Shown: piece by piece, positions 17,710 through 27,286 of the stretch
Layout of the letters: each line of letters starts with the position of its first letter
Numbering within the stretch: the first letter of the stretch is position 1
From: Phormidium tenue FACHB-886
GTDB taxonomy: Bacteria; Cyanobacteriota; Cyanobacteriia; Elainellales; Elainellaceae
Length of the DNA stretch: 64,000 nt
Assembly (NCBI RefSeq): GCF_014764505.1
Contig: NZ_JACXWX010000005.1
Location: 1-64,000, forward strand
Reading direction: 5' to 3'
Notes under the pieces: generated by a model
What the model was told of the DNA's origin: nothing
Seen by the model: only the letters and a program-made list of their open reading frames with translations
The model's database searches: none
Translations under genes and position numbers: made by a program

Positions 17710-20587
17710 TCTCGGTAAATCCAATAAAGTTCAGTTTAGCGGCGATCGGTCGATTATCTGGAACAGGTAGATTTTGAAACTGCGAGAAGCGGAGATCAAT
17801 GCGGCGACGATTGGCAGCACCTCCAGCGGGCAGCGGCAGGTTGAGCTTAAACTGACCGGGCTTTAGCAACTGTCGGGCAATTTCTTTGCCATCGACAGAA
17901 ACAGCTAGCGCAGTGCTAAAGCCAGGATCTTTAATTTCTGGAACTGTCCCTTCCAGCCGCAGAGGTAAAGCTGGGCTGGGTTGTTTGAGGCTAAAGAAAG
18001 CCGCTTCAGAAATCCAACCATCTTCATAGGCTCCAGAATACTCCAGATCGGCATGGGCTAAATCGTCTGGAAAGGTTTGCAGATGCGTCGGTGGATTCAG
18101 CGCTGCATACTCTTCCTCCGATACCAATGAAATATCACGCCCAAATCCAACCAGCTTACGTCGATCGGTGGGAATATCTTTGCCGTAGAGGTTCATCAAA
18201 CCAGTTTTGCGGCTGGGAAACCGCTTCCCTTCAACTCCCATGTCAATGCCAACAAAGTTGTGTTCTTCTATTACCTGTGCGGATAAAGGCGGCGAAAACA
18301 CATGGGCAGAACCACGCCCGACGATACCAAAAGCTTGCCGTGACGTGCCGATCGCTTCTGCAGGCGGCAGCTCATTTCCTTTGTCATTTTTGAGGCTAGC
18401 GGTCATGTTCAGCTCCAGCCGAACCTGTGGCGCGGGATGGATCACCTCAAATAGAAAATGACGCCCCACCCCAGACATCTGCTCCTCTGGAAAAAAGTAG
18501 TCTTTTTCCAATTGATAGAGCGAAATGTGCTTGGTCTCTCCAAGATAGTAGTGTTGTCCCAGCTCAGAATGAACGAAAATCAACAGGTTGTCAATTTCAT
18601 TCAGAGACTGCACGGAAAAGTTGGCGGTAGAGCGGAGATTTCCATTCGTTTTCGCGTCAATCTTGAATCTGCGGTTGTTAAATATGTCTTGCAGCGAAGT
18701 AGTGGAAACCAGGACAGGTTCGCTGGCTGGATTGGGTGCCAGGCTACTCAATGCCAGGTTGTTAAATGGGTTCTTTGCAGACGGACGCTGCGGATCGCGC
18801 AAGTCAAATTCAGCGTGTTGATAAGTTTCCAGATAACGTTTCAGCAGGGATTGAGTGATCTGGTTGAGCTGGCGATCGGGGAATGTTTGTAAACCACCTA
18901 GAGCCTGCGCAGCGATGGGTTCATAGAAGTTCCGGCTGGGAAACAGCGCTGTTCGTCCAGCAGTATAGAGCGCTTGAAATTTCGCCATGACAACGTTGGC
19001 AGTGTCAAGCAGGAGGGGCTGCGAGGGGGGGATGCTCGAAAGTAAGGTTTGAAATTCTGTATTGATCCGCGCTTCAGAGGCATTGGGAATTTCAACGATG
19101 CTCTTCCCGATGCCACGACTGCTTTCTACATAGCCAAACTGCTGAGTAGAAAGGCTAATCATACCTAGCAGCACTAGCGGAATCAGCTTCACTAGCGGTC
19201 GCCGAGCCGTGCTGACCCACCATACAACCAGCGTTCCGATTAGAAATGGCTGAATGAACATCGCCAGCTTAAACAAGCCAAAATCGTTTTCGCGCCAGAA
19301 CAACACCAGCCCAATGCCCAGCATCACCACTGTTAGTGAGGCGATGGGTACCCCCGAGCGCATCAGGAATAAGCTGACGCAAACCGCTGTTACCAATAGG
19401 AATGCACCCAAAGCGATCGCCACTGACAGCCAAGGCTCCTTGGGGAAGCTGGAGAGCTGCAGCAGGCTCCAGAAATTGGCTAAGCCGCTCGGCATCAGGT
19501 AATACGGGAAGTAGCTCTCTTGCAGATCGACCTGCTTGGTGCCAGCTCCCGCTTGAGCCTGCAAGAATCCTAGAGCTTTTAGGAAGTGGCTATTTAGCAG
19601 CAGAAGACAGGTGAGAGTGGCAGCAGCCAAAAACAGCCCTGATCGCCCTAAGTGCATCTGTCGTCGCCAGCGCTGCACCACTGCAAAAAGCAAAAACGCC
19701 AGCACCAGAAACGGCAAAACTTCCGGGTAGGTAATTAGCAAGCTGCTCCCCAGCAAACCTACCAGTATCCCCCATCGGATTAGCTCTGCGCGGTTGGCAG
19801 TTGGGGGCAGCGCCACTAACCCAGTCAAAGTGCCGCTCAGCAGTGCTAACCCGCCAACCTGCGCGATGAGCTGATAGACTGTGCCCAAGCTATTTAGCGC
19901 AGAAATGCTGATTAATACACAGGTGATCAACGACGCTTGGTAAAGTGCTCTAGTTTGTGCAACCAAAGCCCCTACCGCGCTGATCAAGATCACATGCAGC
20001 GCCAAAATCGTTGGCATAAAAACCTGATGCGGGGTTAGTCCTGTCCAGCTACAGACCCACGCCAACAAAAACTCACTGCCAGTTCGGATAACGCCTGGAA
20101 CATGCATGAACCAGTAGAACAAAGAGTAATCTTTGCCGTCCATGACTTGATCAATATCAGGGACGCTAAAGAAGCTATACTGTAACAGCCGCTCTGCCGC
20201 TAAGCAGTAGTTCGCCATGTCGTCGTTAGCGTAGCTTAGCCAATCAAAGCCAAATTCCAACATCGGGCGACCCGTGAGGAAGAGCGCGGCTAGAAAAATA
20301 CTGGTAAAGGGCAGATATTCCCGCCACGGCAGTTTAGGACGCACTCGCCACAGAATGCCAACGCTAACTGCCAAAAGCCCGATCGCCAGTGTGGCTCCAA
20401 AAGTTTTGACCGGCAACCCCAACCGATTTAGCCAAAACAGCGGCAGCAGCATCGTGGCAATCCCCACAACCGGCGCAAGCAGCATTCTCCGCAGCAGGTT
20501 GTCTTGCCGATCGAGGATTGCCAGAACTGCCTGACCCACGACAGCCCAAAACACAAAAAGCGTGATCGTCAACCCCACTGCCAGCAC
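17702..20587 (-). CDS. large multi-spanning membrane protein of the glycan operon
   Basis: A 961-residue protein. The N-terminal half (~1-500) holds a dozen or so membrane segments; the C-terminal half (~500-961) is mostly soluble with beta-rich stretches. The layout suggests a GT-C-type transferase or glycan translocation protein, but no family motif is recognised. A loop contains SYANDDMANYCLAAERLL, with acidic residues placed early as GT-C enzymes have. The GTG at 20587 is chosen because AAGGAGG lies 6 nt upstream; the frame extends to 20698 but would overlap the upstream gene. Function is inferred from neighbours only. Confidence 0.65.
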   Translation of the reverse strand: MLAVGLTITLFVFWAVVGQAVLAILDRQDNLLRRMLLAPVVGIATMLLPLFWLNRLGLPVKTFGATLAIGLLAVSVGILWRVRPKLPWREYLPFTSIFLAALFLTGRPMLEFGFDWLSYANDDMANYCLAAERLLQYSFFSVPDIDQVMDGKDYSLFYWFMHVPGVIRTGSEFLLAWVCSWTGLTPHQVFMPTILALHVILISAVGALVAQTRALYQASLITCVLISISALNSLGTVYQLIAQVGGLALLSGTLTGLVALPPTANRAELIRWGILVGLLGSSLLITYPEVLPFLVLAFLLFAVVQRWRRQMHLGRSGLFLAAATLTCLLLLNSHFLKALGFLQAQAGAGTKQVDLQESYFPYYLMPSGLANFWSLLQLSSFPKEPWLSVAIALGAFLLVTAVCVSLFLMRSGVPIASLTVVMLGIGLVLFWRENDFGLFKLAMFIQPFLIGTLVVWWVSTARRPLVKLIPLVLLGMISLSTQQFGYVESSRGIGKSIVEIPNASEARINTEFQTLLSSIPPSQPLLLDTANVVMAKFQALYTAGRTALFPSRNFYEPIAAQALGGLQTFPDRQLNQITQSLLKRYLETYQHAEFDLRDPQRPSAKNPFNNLALSSLAPNPASEPVLVSTTSLQDIFNNRRFKIDAKTNGNLRSTANFSVQSLNEIDNLLIFVHSELGQHYYLGETKHISLYQLEKDYFFPEEQMSGVGRHFLFEVIHPAPQVRLELNMTASLKNDKGNELPPAEAIGTSRQAFGIVGRGSAHVFSPPLSAQVIEEHNFVGIDMGVEGKRFPSRKTGLMNLYGKDIPTDRRKLVGFGRDISLVSEEEYAALNPPTHLQTFPDDLAHADLEYSGAYEDGWISEAAFFSLKQPSPALPLRLEGTVPEIKDPGFSTALAVSVDGKEIARQLLKPGQFKLNLPLPAGGAANRRRIDLRFSQFQNLPVPDNRPIAAKLNFIGFTENG

Positions 20588-20621
20588 AGCTTGCCTCCTT
20601 TTCGTCGGTAAACTTCTATTT

Positions 20622-21461
20622 CTACTGTTGAGTTGAGGAGGGATTGAGCGAGCGAGCTGCAATGGACTCACCCCGACGGGTAACAGGCATCGGTGCACTC
20701 CCCTGAGTTTTGCGCGATCGGGAGCGCTCGCTCCAAGTTGCCCGTCGAATCTGCATCAGCTCCAGGAAATTGCGCCAAGTTCCCTTCAGCGGGTCATAGC
20801 GAGTATCAGCATCATTGCTCCAGAGGACGGGGAACTCCAGGATTTGATAGCCCTGCATCAGCGCCCGCAGAATGACTTCTGTGTCAAACATGAAGCCATC
20901 GGTGAAGGCTTGCCCGTAGAGATAGCGCGCCACATCGCCACGATAGAGCTTAAAGCCGCACTGTGTATCGGAAATGTAGCGTGGCACACCCATAACGGTG
21001 TACACCACATAGCTGTAAACCTTAGAGCCAATTCGCCGATAGAGCGGCTGACGCTTGCGGACGCTGCCCCGCATCCGGCGAGAGCCGTGGGCAATGTCAC
21101 ACATCCCCAGGTTCAGCATTGACAGCCCGATCGTAGCAATCTCATAAGGGACACACAGCCCGGAGTCAGCAAACATTACAAATTTACCGCGCGATCGAGT
21201 CATGCCGTAGCGGAGGGCGTGTCCTTTGCCGCGATTGGGACGATAGGTCAAGACGCGTAAATTCGGAAACTCTGCCTCAAACGACTGAGCCACCGTAACC
21301 GTATCATCTGGAGAGCCATCGTCCACCACAATGATTTCCCCTGTGAGCCGCTGGTTTCCCAGGAATATAGCAGCAGCACGGATGTCTTGTTCAATTTTCC
21401 GAGCTTCTTTATAGGCAGGAATCACGATGCTCAGGTCAAATTCGTGTTGCTCAATATTCAC
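20622..21461 (-). CDS. dolichyl/polyprenyl-phosphate sugar transferase-like GT2
   Basis: A 279-residue GT2 protein of the dolichyl-phosphate mannose synthase type: LSIVIPAYKEARKIE, IIVVDDGSPDDT, RPNRGKGHALRYGM, FADSG, and the family's SDTQCGFKLYRGD with FDTEVILRA. It likely loads a sugar onto a polyprenyl phosphate. The last 40 residues are Arg/Ser-rich and not conserved-looking. There are no membrane segments. GTG start with GGAG upstream. It sits beside a GtrA protein, the usual partner of such enzymes for flipping the lipid-linked sugar. Confidence 0.85.
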   Translation of the reverse strand: MNIEQHEFDLSIVIPAYKEARKIEQDIRAAAIFLGNQRLTGEIIVVDDGSPDDTVTVAQSFEAEFPNLRVLTYRPNRGKGHALRYGMTRSRGKFVMFADSGLCVPYEIATIGLSMLNLGMCDIAHGSRRMRGSVRKRQPLYRRIGSKVYSYVVYTVMGVPRYISDTQCGFKLYRGDVARYLYGQAFTDGFMFDTEVILRALMQGYQILEFPVLWSNDADTRYDPLKGTWRNFLELMQIRRATWSERSRSRKTQGSAPMPVTRRGESIAARSLNPSSTQQ

Positions 21462-21561
21462 TCCTCGTCTCCTTGCTCACATCCATTACCGATAATACCG
21501 CCCGTAGGTGAAATACTGGACATTGTTCTAAATGAACGCCTCAAATCATTGAATGAAAGCG

Positions 21562-22068
21562 TTACCGAGAACGCCGCCAGCGATGCCAGGCTTTTCTAAT
21601 ACCTGAGCCAAATGTTAAGTATCGATGTCCTAAAAATCCTAGCGGGATGTTTAGCCCTACCGCGATTAATTTCGCGGTAAGAGGAGCTAGCCCTAGTCGA
21701 ACACCAGATTCAACGACTACTAACGTCACTAACCAGCAGAAAGCTACAACGACCAGATACGTTCTAAATTGACGAGCAGTTGAGCGCTCAAAGTTTCTGA
21801 AATTAAGAAATTTGTTGAGCGTGAAGTGACAAACGACTGCAAGGCTATAAGAAATGGAAGCGGCTAAAAATACGTAAGCTTGATGTAATATTAACCATTG
21901 GAATGTTCCTACATCCACGAAAAACACCAAGCCACCGATACCGAGGTAGCGCAATAGTGAAAAAACTAATTTTGCAGAAGGGGTAGACAAGAGCGGGTTA
22001 AGACCAACAAAACTAAAGGACCAATTTTCGCAGCTGCGAATAAGCAGTATTTTAAAGTGAATACTCAA
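21562..22068 (-). CDS. GtrA family membrane protein
   Basis: Up to 168 residues with four membrane segments. LVFSLLRYLGIGGLVFFVDVGTF and FTLNKFLNFRNFERS, with GHRYLTFG near the end, match GtrA. Family knowledge: GtrA-type proteins are thought to flip polyprenyl-phosphate-linked sugars across the membrane. The first ~35 residues from the TTG at 22068 are not family-like, so the true start may be internal. It is 100 bp upstream of the partner polyprenyl-type GT2 in the same leftward operon. Confidence 0.75.
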   Translation of the reverse strand: MSIHFKILLIRSCENWSFSFVGLNPLLSTPSAKLVFSLLRYLGIGGLVFFVDVGTFQWLILHQAYVFLAASISYSLAVVCHFTLNKFLNFRNFERSTARQFRTYLVVVAFCWLVTLVVVESGVRLGLAPLTAKLIAVGLNIPLGFLGHRYLTFGSGIRKAWHRWRRSR

Positions 22069-22113
22069 CAGAGCTTTCGCAATGGATAGCGTGTTTCTCA
22101 GCTCTTTTAGCGG

Positions 22114-22812
22114 CTAGTACTTAGTGCTTGATGGGTTGGAGAGGACAACTTTAATAGGTTGAACTGGTGTCAGCTTGGTCGGCACCAAGAAACCTAGAAT
22201 AACTACCCACTGACCCAAAGGAATATGAACATATTCTTCAATTTTTAGCCCAGCCTTTCTAGCAGATCGAAGAATTTGACTTGCGGTGTGCTGAAAGGTA
22301 ATGGGATGAGGAAAGTTCCAGAATTTATAAAGTAGTCTAAAAACAATTTTCTCAAAGAAATGAAACCAACTTGGAACGGTACTTTCAATTAAAAGAATTT
22401 TTCCAGCTGGGGTTAAATGGTTTGCACAGTGCTCCAGAATCAGCTCCATGTTTTTGACAGCTTCCTCTGGCGAAGTACCTGTTACATGGTGGATCAACAT
22501 CTGAATGACAATTGCGTCAAACTTTTCTTCTAGATCGAACTTTAAAGCATCGCCCCGAATGGGTGTGACATTTTTACCATAATCTGCGGTTTCATCAATA
22601 CAAAGATCGAGAATCACGACCCGCTCTAGACTTGCAATGTCATAGTTGAAAAAACCACCATTGCCAATATCTAAAAGCGATTTGCAGCCCTTCAGTTCAG
22701 ACTCAATACACATTCGACAATATACGTATGTATCGAGAGTCAAAACTTTATCTTGATACCATGCATTATCACCAAAATACGTGGAATTTTTTTCCTCCAT
22801 TTTGTTTCCCAT
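22114..22812 (-). CDS. class I SAM-dependent methyltransferase
   Basis: A 232-residue protein with the SAM-binding motif I LLDIGNGGFFNYD (~44-56), an acidic end of strand 2 (VVILDLCID) and motif IV-like FDAIVIQMLIHH. The glycine pattern of motif I is partly replaced (GNGGF for GxGxG). The target is unknown; glycan or lipid methylation fits the operon. It starts the leftward cluster. AAGGGGC lies 4-10 nt upstream of the ATG. The gene is visibly more AT-rich than its neighbours, so separate ancestry is possible. Confidence 0.75.
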   Translation of the reverse strand: MGNKMEEKNSTYFGDNAWYQDKVLTLDTYVYCRMCIESELKGCKSLLDIGNGGFFNYDIASLERVVILDLCIDETADYGKNVTPIRGDALKFDLEEKFDAIVIQMLIHHVTGTSPEEAVKNMELILEHCANHLTPAGKILLIESTVPSWFHFFEKIVFRLLYKFWNFPHPITFQHTASQILRSARKAGLKIEEYVHIPLGQWVVILGFLVPTKLTPVQPIKVVLSNPSSTKY

Positions 22813-23011
22813 CTGCCCCTTACCTCTCGCATCTTTAGCAAAAATACTATCTTCTAGAACGCACAGTTTAGACTGAATGGAACTAAGCTTGCAAGGGAAA
22901 CCGTTTTCTGGTAGCTATAGTTAGACAAGTCCGAGGCTTAGAGACAGAGCGATGAGCGTTCTGTTCCTTTCGCTCTGGAGGTCGTGCAAGGTCGAATTAT
23001 AGCCAGTCTTC
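22813..23011. promoter_or_regulatory. divergent promoter region of the two glycan operons
   Basis: About 200 bp separate the leftward transferase operon from the rightward heptose operon. No gene or repeat is seen. Promoters for both must lie here, but I cannot assign -10/-35 boxes with confidence. Confidence 0.4.
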
Positions 23012-23719
23012 ATGCTTAAGATCAAACTGTTCGCAGATGGAGCCAACCTGGACGATATGCTTTCTGCCTATCGCGGCGGCATGGTTCAAGGGTTTACGAC
23101 CAACCCCACGCTAATGAAGCGAGCCGGAGTGACAGACTACGAATCGTTTGCCAGAGAAGTACTGACGCAAATTCCCGATCGCCCTATCTCCTTTGAGGTT
23201 TTTGCCGATGATTTTGAGACGATGTATCGGCAGGCGATGTGCATCAACACTTGGGGCGAAAATGTCTATGTCAAAATTCCAATCACTAACACCAAAAGCG
23301 AATCCTCGATTCCGCTGATTAAGCGACTTGTGGGTGAGGGCATTAAGCTCAATGTCACCGCCATTTTGACGCTCGAACAAGTCCAAGCGGTCAACCGCGT
23401 CCTTAGCCCTATGATTCCCTCCGTCGTCTCAGTCTTCGCCGGACGCATTGCCGATACCGGCATCGATCCGGTTCCGCTAATGACCGCGGCCGCGCAGATG
23501 CTCAAAATTGAGTCCAAAGCCGAGCTGCTGTGGGCAAGCCCTAGAGAAGTGCTCAACGTCTACCAAGCAGAAGCGGCAGGCTGCGACATTCTTACGGCAA
23601 CGGGCGACATCCTCAAAAAGCTGTCGATGTACGGCAAAAACCTGGAAGACCTCTCCCGTGAAACCGTGCAGATGTTTTATGACGATGCCTGCAAGGCAGG
23701 GTTTCAGATCGAGTGTTAA
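23012..23719 (+). CDS. transaldolase / fructose-6-phosphate aldolase-like protein
   Basis: A 235-residue small transaldolase-fold protein. Seen: FADGANL, the TTNPTLMKRAG block, the Schiff-base lysine in VYVKIPIT (~86), LNVTAILT and SVFAGRIADTG. Family knowledge: small transaldolases interconvert C3 to C7 sugar phosphates; fructose-6-P plus erythrose-4-P gives sedoheptulose-7-P. It heads an operon containing a phosphoheptose isomerase, heptose kinase, phosphatase and guanylyltransferase. I infer that it supplies sedoheptulose-7-P to that pathway rather than serving central metabolism. True aldolase activity instead is possible. Confidence 0.85.
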   Translation: MLKIKLFADGANLDDMLSAYRGGMVQGFTTNPTLMKRAGVTDYESFAREVLTQIPDRPISFEVFADDFETMYRQAMCINTWGENVYVKIPITNTKSESSIPLIKRLVGEGIKLNVTAILTLEQVQAVNRVLSPMIPSVVSVFAGRIADTGIDPVPLMTAAAQMLKIESKAELLWASPREVLNVYQAEAAGCDILTATGDILKKLSMYGKNLEDLSRETVQMFYDDACKAGFQIEC

Positions 23720-23780
23720 GACCGGGGAGAAAGAGTTCCAGAGCCAATCCGCAGTAGATTCGCAATAGATTAAGGAAGGC

Positions 23781-24713
23781 ATGACGCAACGAACCGTACT
23801 GATTACCGGGGTGGCAGGGTTCATCGGCAGCAACCTCGCCGATCGCCTGCTCACCGAGGGCTTCCGAGTAATTGGCATCGATAACTTGGCATATGGTGTG
23901 ATTGAGCAGGTGCCGGAGGGCGTCGAGTTTCACAAGCTGGATATTCGATCGCCCGATATCTACCCATTCTTCAAAAATATCGACGCAGTGTATCATCTCG
24001 CTGCGAAAAATTGCATTGCTGACTGTCAAAATGATCCACTAGAAACCAGCGATATTAATGTGACAGGCACAGTCAACGTATTTGAGGCAGCAAGGCGGGG
24101 TGATGTCGGCAAAGTGATTTATGCCGAGTCTTCAGCGCTTTATGAAGGATCTGCGGTGATGCCCACACCCGAAAGCGAGGTGTACCCCGAAAGCTTCTAT
24201 GCCGTCAGTAAGCTGGCAGGCATGGCGTTTGCGGAAGCCTACCGGCGGTTTTACGGAATGCACACCACGGCGCTGCGCTATTTCTGCGTCTATGGTCCCC
24301 GGCAGGACTATCGCCGCACGATTCCCCCAGTGATGAGCGCGTTCATTATCAATTTGCTGCAGGGCAACCCGCCGACGATCTACGGCTCTGGGAACAAACG
24401 GCGGGATTTTATCTACGTGGATGATGTCAACGACTTTCATCTGCAGTGCTTGGACGACCCGCGCACCGATGGCAAGGTTTATAACTTGGGCAGCGGCAGC
24501 AGCTACTCGGTACGAGAAATCTATGAGGCGATCGCCCGTCTGCTCGGCTCTGATCTGCAGCCGCTCTACAAACCCGATCTGCCCGGTGAAGCCGAAGAAA
24601 CCTTGGCAGATATTTCAGCCGCAAAAGCTGTAGGCTGGTCGCCTAAAGTCTCTTTAGATGAGGGATTGATGCACTCTATTACCTTTATCAAAGACAAGGT
24701 ATTATCGCCATGA
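23781..24713 (+). CDS. NAD-dependent sugar-nucleotide epimerase/dehydratase
   Basis: A 310-residue extended SDR protein: GVAGFIGSNL (GxxGxxG, ~10-19), YHLAAKN, ESSALYEGS with the YxxxK catalytic pair in SFYAVSK, RYFCVYGPRQ, and NKRRDFIYVDD. This is typical of UDP-/GDP-sugar epimerases and dehydratases. Given the neighbours, the substrate is probably GDP-manno-heptose, although UDP-hexose cannot be excluded. It has AAGGAAGG directly before the ATG. Its stop overlaps the next start by 4 bp. Confidence 0.85.
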   Translation: MTQRTVLITGVAGFIGSNLADRLLTEGFRVIGIDNLAYGVIEQVPEGVEFHKLDIRSPDIYPFFKNIDAVYHLAAKNCIADCQNDPLETSDINVTGTVNVFEAARRGDVGKVIYAESSALYEGSAVMPTPESEVYPESFYAVSKLAGMAFAEAYRRFYGMHTTALRYFCVYGPRQDYRRTIPPVMSAFIINLLQGNPPTIYGSGNKRRDFIYVDDVNDFHLQCLDDPRTDGKVYNLGSGSSYSVREIYEAIARLLGSDLQPLYKPDLPGEAEETLADISAAKAVGWSPKVSLDEGLMHSITFIKDKVLSP

Positions 24714-25468
24714 GCGGAGCGATCGAAAACCGGGACTACAAGCTGGCAGATTATCTAGCGCGATCGGCAGATTACTACGCTTTGACCAAGTATCGAATCG
24801 TCATGGCTTGGCTGCCCAAAACACCAAATCTACGCGTGCTAAATGCAGGCTGTGGCTCTGGCGAGATGAACGTGCTGCTAGCACAGAACCCAACTTGGCA
24901 GGTGGAGGCGATCGATGTCGATCCGGAGGCAGTCCGCATCTCCGAACAGCTCAAAGCAGAGCATCAGCTCGACAATCTAACCGTGTGGCAGTGCAGCATC
25001 GAAGCGCTGGAAAGACCGCTAGAATATTACGATGTAATCGTTTCAAACGACGTGCTGGAGCACATTAAGGAAGATGTGCCTGCCATGAAAAAACTGGCGG
25101 ATCTGCTCAATCCCCACGGGGTGTTGTGCATTTCGGTGCCGGCACTGCAGGCGCTGTTTGGCTACCACGATGAACAACTCGCCCACTATCGTCGCTACAA
25201 TCAGCACAATCTCACGCGCAAGCTGCGTCAGTATTTTGTAGTGAAGCGCTGCCGCTATTTTGCCGCCATCCTGATCCCGATCGCCCTAATTTATAGCTGC
25301 TGGCTGCGGAAACCTTATCCCGTCGGAGAACCCGGCAAAGAATCGCTAGTCACCAAACTGCTGAAATTTTTGCTCTCCCTGGATGCTAAACTGCCTCTGC
25401 CAACAGGGACTTCTCTGATTGCAATGGCAACCCCCAAGCCGATCGTTCAACCAGGAGGAGAGCTGTAA
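24710..25468 (+). CDS. class I SAM-dependent methyltransferase
   Basis: A 252-residue methyltransferase with motif I VLNAGCGSGEMN (~43-54), the acidic ribose-binding EAIDVD, and YDVIVSNDVLEHI typical of the Methyltransf_11/23 group. The C-terminal half holds a hydrophobic stretch (AAILIPIALIYSCW), possibly membrane-associated. It likely methylates a sugar or lipid-linked intermediate. It overlaps the epimerase by 4 bp and the next gene by 1 bp, so translation is coupled. Confidence 0.85.
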   Translation: MSGAIENRDYKLADYLARSADYYALTKYRIVMAWLPKTPNLRVLNAGCGSGEMNVLLAQNPTWQVEAIDVDPEAVRISEQLKAEHQLDNLTVWQCSIEALERPLEYYDVIVSNDVLEHIKEDVPAMKKLADLLNPHGVLCISVPALQALFGYHDEQLAHYRRYNQHNLTRKLRQYFVVKRCRYFAAILIPIALIYSCWLRKPYPVGEPGKESLVTKLLKFLLSLDAKLPLPTGTSLIAMATPKPIVQPGGEL

Positions 25469-26205
25469 TGTCAATGGGTGTACTGGTGCTGGCTGCTGGA
25501 AAAAGCACTCGAATCCAGCCAATTTCAGGCGGCATCCCCAAGCCGCTGCTGCTGGTGAATGAGCGCACTATTTTAGAGCGCAATCTTAGCTGGCTGGCGC
25601 AGTCAGGAGTTGAGTCTGTTTGGATTAATTTGCACTACCGACCGGAGGCGATTCAGGAAGCGATCGGCGATGGCTCCCAGCTTGGCTTAAGAGTATCTTA
25701 TTCTCTAGAGCCGGAGATATTGGGGACGGCAGGCGCTTTCAAAAAGCTGGAGCCGCACTGGAAAGGTGAAACGCTGGTGGTCTACGGCGATAGCTTAGTG
25801 CGGTTTGACTTGGCGAAGTTTCGGGCAGCGCACCGAAATTCTAAAGCCGATGTGACGATCGCCCTATTTGACCAAAACACCCATGCTCATACGGCGATTG
25901 CTGGCGGGCGAGTGGTAATGGACGATCAAAACCGCATCACGGCATTTGTGGAAACTGGAGCCGGAGAAACGCCTCGGTCGCCGCTGGTAAATGCTGCGGT
26001 GTATCTGATCGAGCCAGAAATTCTAGACCTGATTCCGCCCGAAACTTCCTTTGACTTCGCCCGCGATCTCTTTCCGCAGATGCTCACTGAAGGCTACTAT
26101 CTGCAAGGTCATCTGATCGACGGGTACTGCCTGGGGCTGGATACGCCCGAAAGCTATACCAAAGCAATGTCTTTGATTGAATCTGGAGAAGTAGAGCTGG
26201 CATGA
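25468..26205 (+). CDS. hddC: heptose-1-phosphate guanylyltransferase-like nucleotidyltransferase
   Basis: A 245-residue sugar-nucleotide pyrophosphorylase: VLAAGKSTRIQP…GIPKPLLLVN (signature loop and catalytic Lys, residues 7-29), NLHYRPEAI, EILGTAGAFKKLEP and VVYGDSLVRFD. The family transfers NMP from NTP to a sugar 1-phosphate. Next to an HddA-type kinase the best assignment is D-glycero-D-manno-heptose 1-phosphate guanylyltransferase. The nucleotide specificity is not readable by eye. It overlaps the kinase gene by 4 bp. Confidence 0.8.
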   Translation: MSMGVLVLAAGKSTRIQPISGGIPKPLLLVNERTILERNLSWLAQSGVESVWINLHYRPEAIQEAIGDGSQLGLRVSYSLEPEILGTAGAFKKLEPHWKGETLVVYGDSLVRFDLAKFRAAHRNSKADVTIALFDQNTHAHTAIAGGRVVMDDQNRITAFVETGAGETPRSPLVNAAVYLIEPEILDLIPPETSFDFARDLFPQMLTEGYYLQGHLIDGYCLGLDTPESYTKAMSLIESGEVELA

Positions 26206-27257
26206 TCATTACTCGTACCCCTTTTAGAGTCACCCTTGGCGGCGGCGGCACTGACCTGCCCTCCTACTACGAGAAGAACGGCGGCTTTATCTTTGCGATG
26301 GGCATCACCAAATACATGTACGTGATGATCAACCCACCGACGATCGATCGCATGATTCGGCTACACTACACCCAGAGTGAAACGGTCTTCCATGTCTCGG
26401 AACTGCAGCATGAGCTGGCGCGTGAGGCGCTGCGCTATCACGGCATCGAAGACAAAATGGAAATTTCTTCGATGGCAGACCTGCCTGCTGGAACGGGAGT
26501 CGGCTCTTCTAGCTGCTACCTGATCGGCTTGCTGACAGCGCTGCATCACTACCGTCGTGATTACATCTCGCTACAGGCATTAGCCGAAGAAGCCTGCGAC
26601 ATTGAGCTAAATATTCTCAAGAAAGGGATCGGCAAGCAGGATCAGTACATGGCGGCATTTGGCGGGCTAACGGTGCTGGAGATCGCTAAAGACGGCAAAG
26701 TTGTTGTGAAATCAGTCAGCATGGATACCAGCGCCATCGCTGAATTTGTCGCCAATACCCACATTTACTACACGGGCTTCCGGCGCGATGCGGTAGCTGT
26801 TCTCTCAGAGCAAAACAGCGCGATGCAGACGGCAGCACCTCAGCGAGAAGTCGTTGCCAACAGCCTCAACCACATCAAAGACTTGGGCTATCGAATTTTG
26901 GGGGCGATCGAATCTGAAGATTTTGATGCGTGGGGCAGAATGCTTGATGAACACTGGCGCTTCAAAAAGCAGATGTCTTCCCGAATCACGCTCACCAAAG
27001 TCGATCAAATTTACGACGAAGTCCGACAAAACTACAATGTGCTGGGCGGCAAAATCATTGGCGCTGGCGGCGGTGGTTTCTTAATGCTCTATTGCGACAA
27101 GAACCACAAGCAGCTAGAGCAGTTCATGGAAGCCCAAAAGATGCCGCGTCTCCACTATACGATCGAGCCAGAGGGAGCCAAAGTCGTGGCAGATGTGTCG
27201 CGGAATGACACCTTTGCTTTTCACGGCAGCACCATTCGGCAACCGATTGCTGGCTAA
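26202..27257 (+). CDS. hddA: D-glycero-D-manno-heptose 7-phosphate kinase-like GHMP kinase
   Basis: A 351-residue GHMP kinase. Seen: TRTPFRVTLGGGGTDLPSYY, the phosphate-binding PAGTGVGSSS (~91-100), ELNILKKGIGKQDQYMAAFGG, and GGKIIGAGGGGFLMLY near the C-terminus. Family knowledge: HddA phosphorylates D-glycero-D-manno-heptose 7-phosphate at C1 (giving the 1,7-bisphosphate) on the GDP-heptose route used for S-layer and capsule glycans. The assignment rests on the sequence and on adjacent hddC-, gmhB- and gmhA-like genes. Confidence 0.88.
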   Translation: MIITRTPFRVTLGGGGTDLPSYYEKNGGFIFAMGITKYMYVMINPPTIDRMIRLHYTQSETVFHVSELQHELAREALRYHGIEDKMEISSMADLPAGTGVGSSSCYLIGLLTALHHYRRDYISLQALAEEACDIELNILKKGIGKQDQYMAAFGGLTVLEIAKDGKVVVKSVSMDTSAIAEFVANTHIYYTGFRRDAVAVLSEQNSAMQTAAPQREVVANSLNHIKDLGYRILGAIESEDFDAWGRMLDEHWRFKKQMSSRITLTKVDQIYDEVRQNYNVLGGKIIGAGGGGFLMLYCDKNHKQLEQFMEAQKMPRLHYTIEPEGAKVVADVSRNDTFAFHGSTIRQPIAG

Positions 27258-27286
27258 TCGTTTGGCTCATTGCTTAGGTAATCCGT

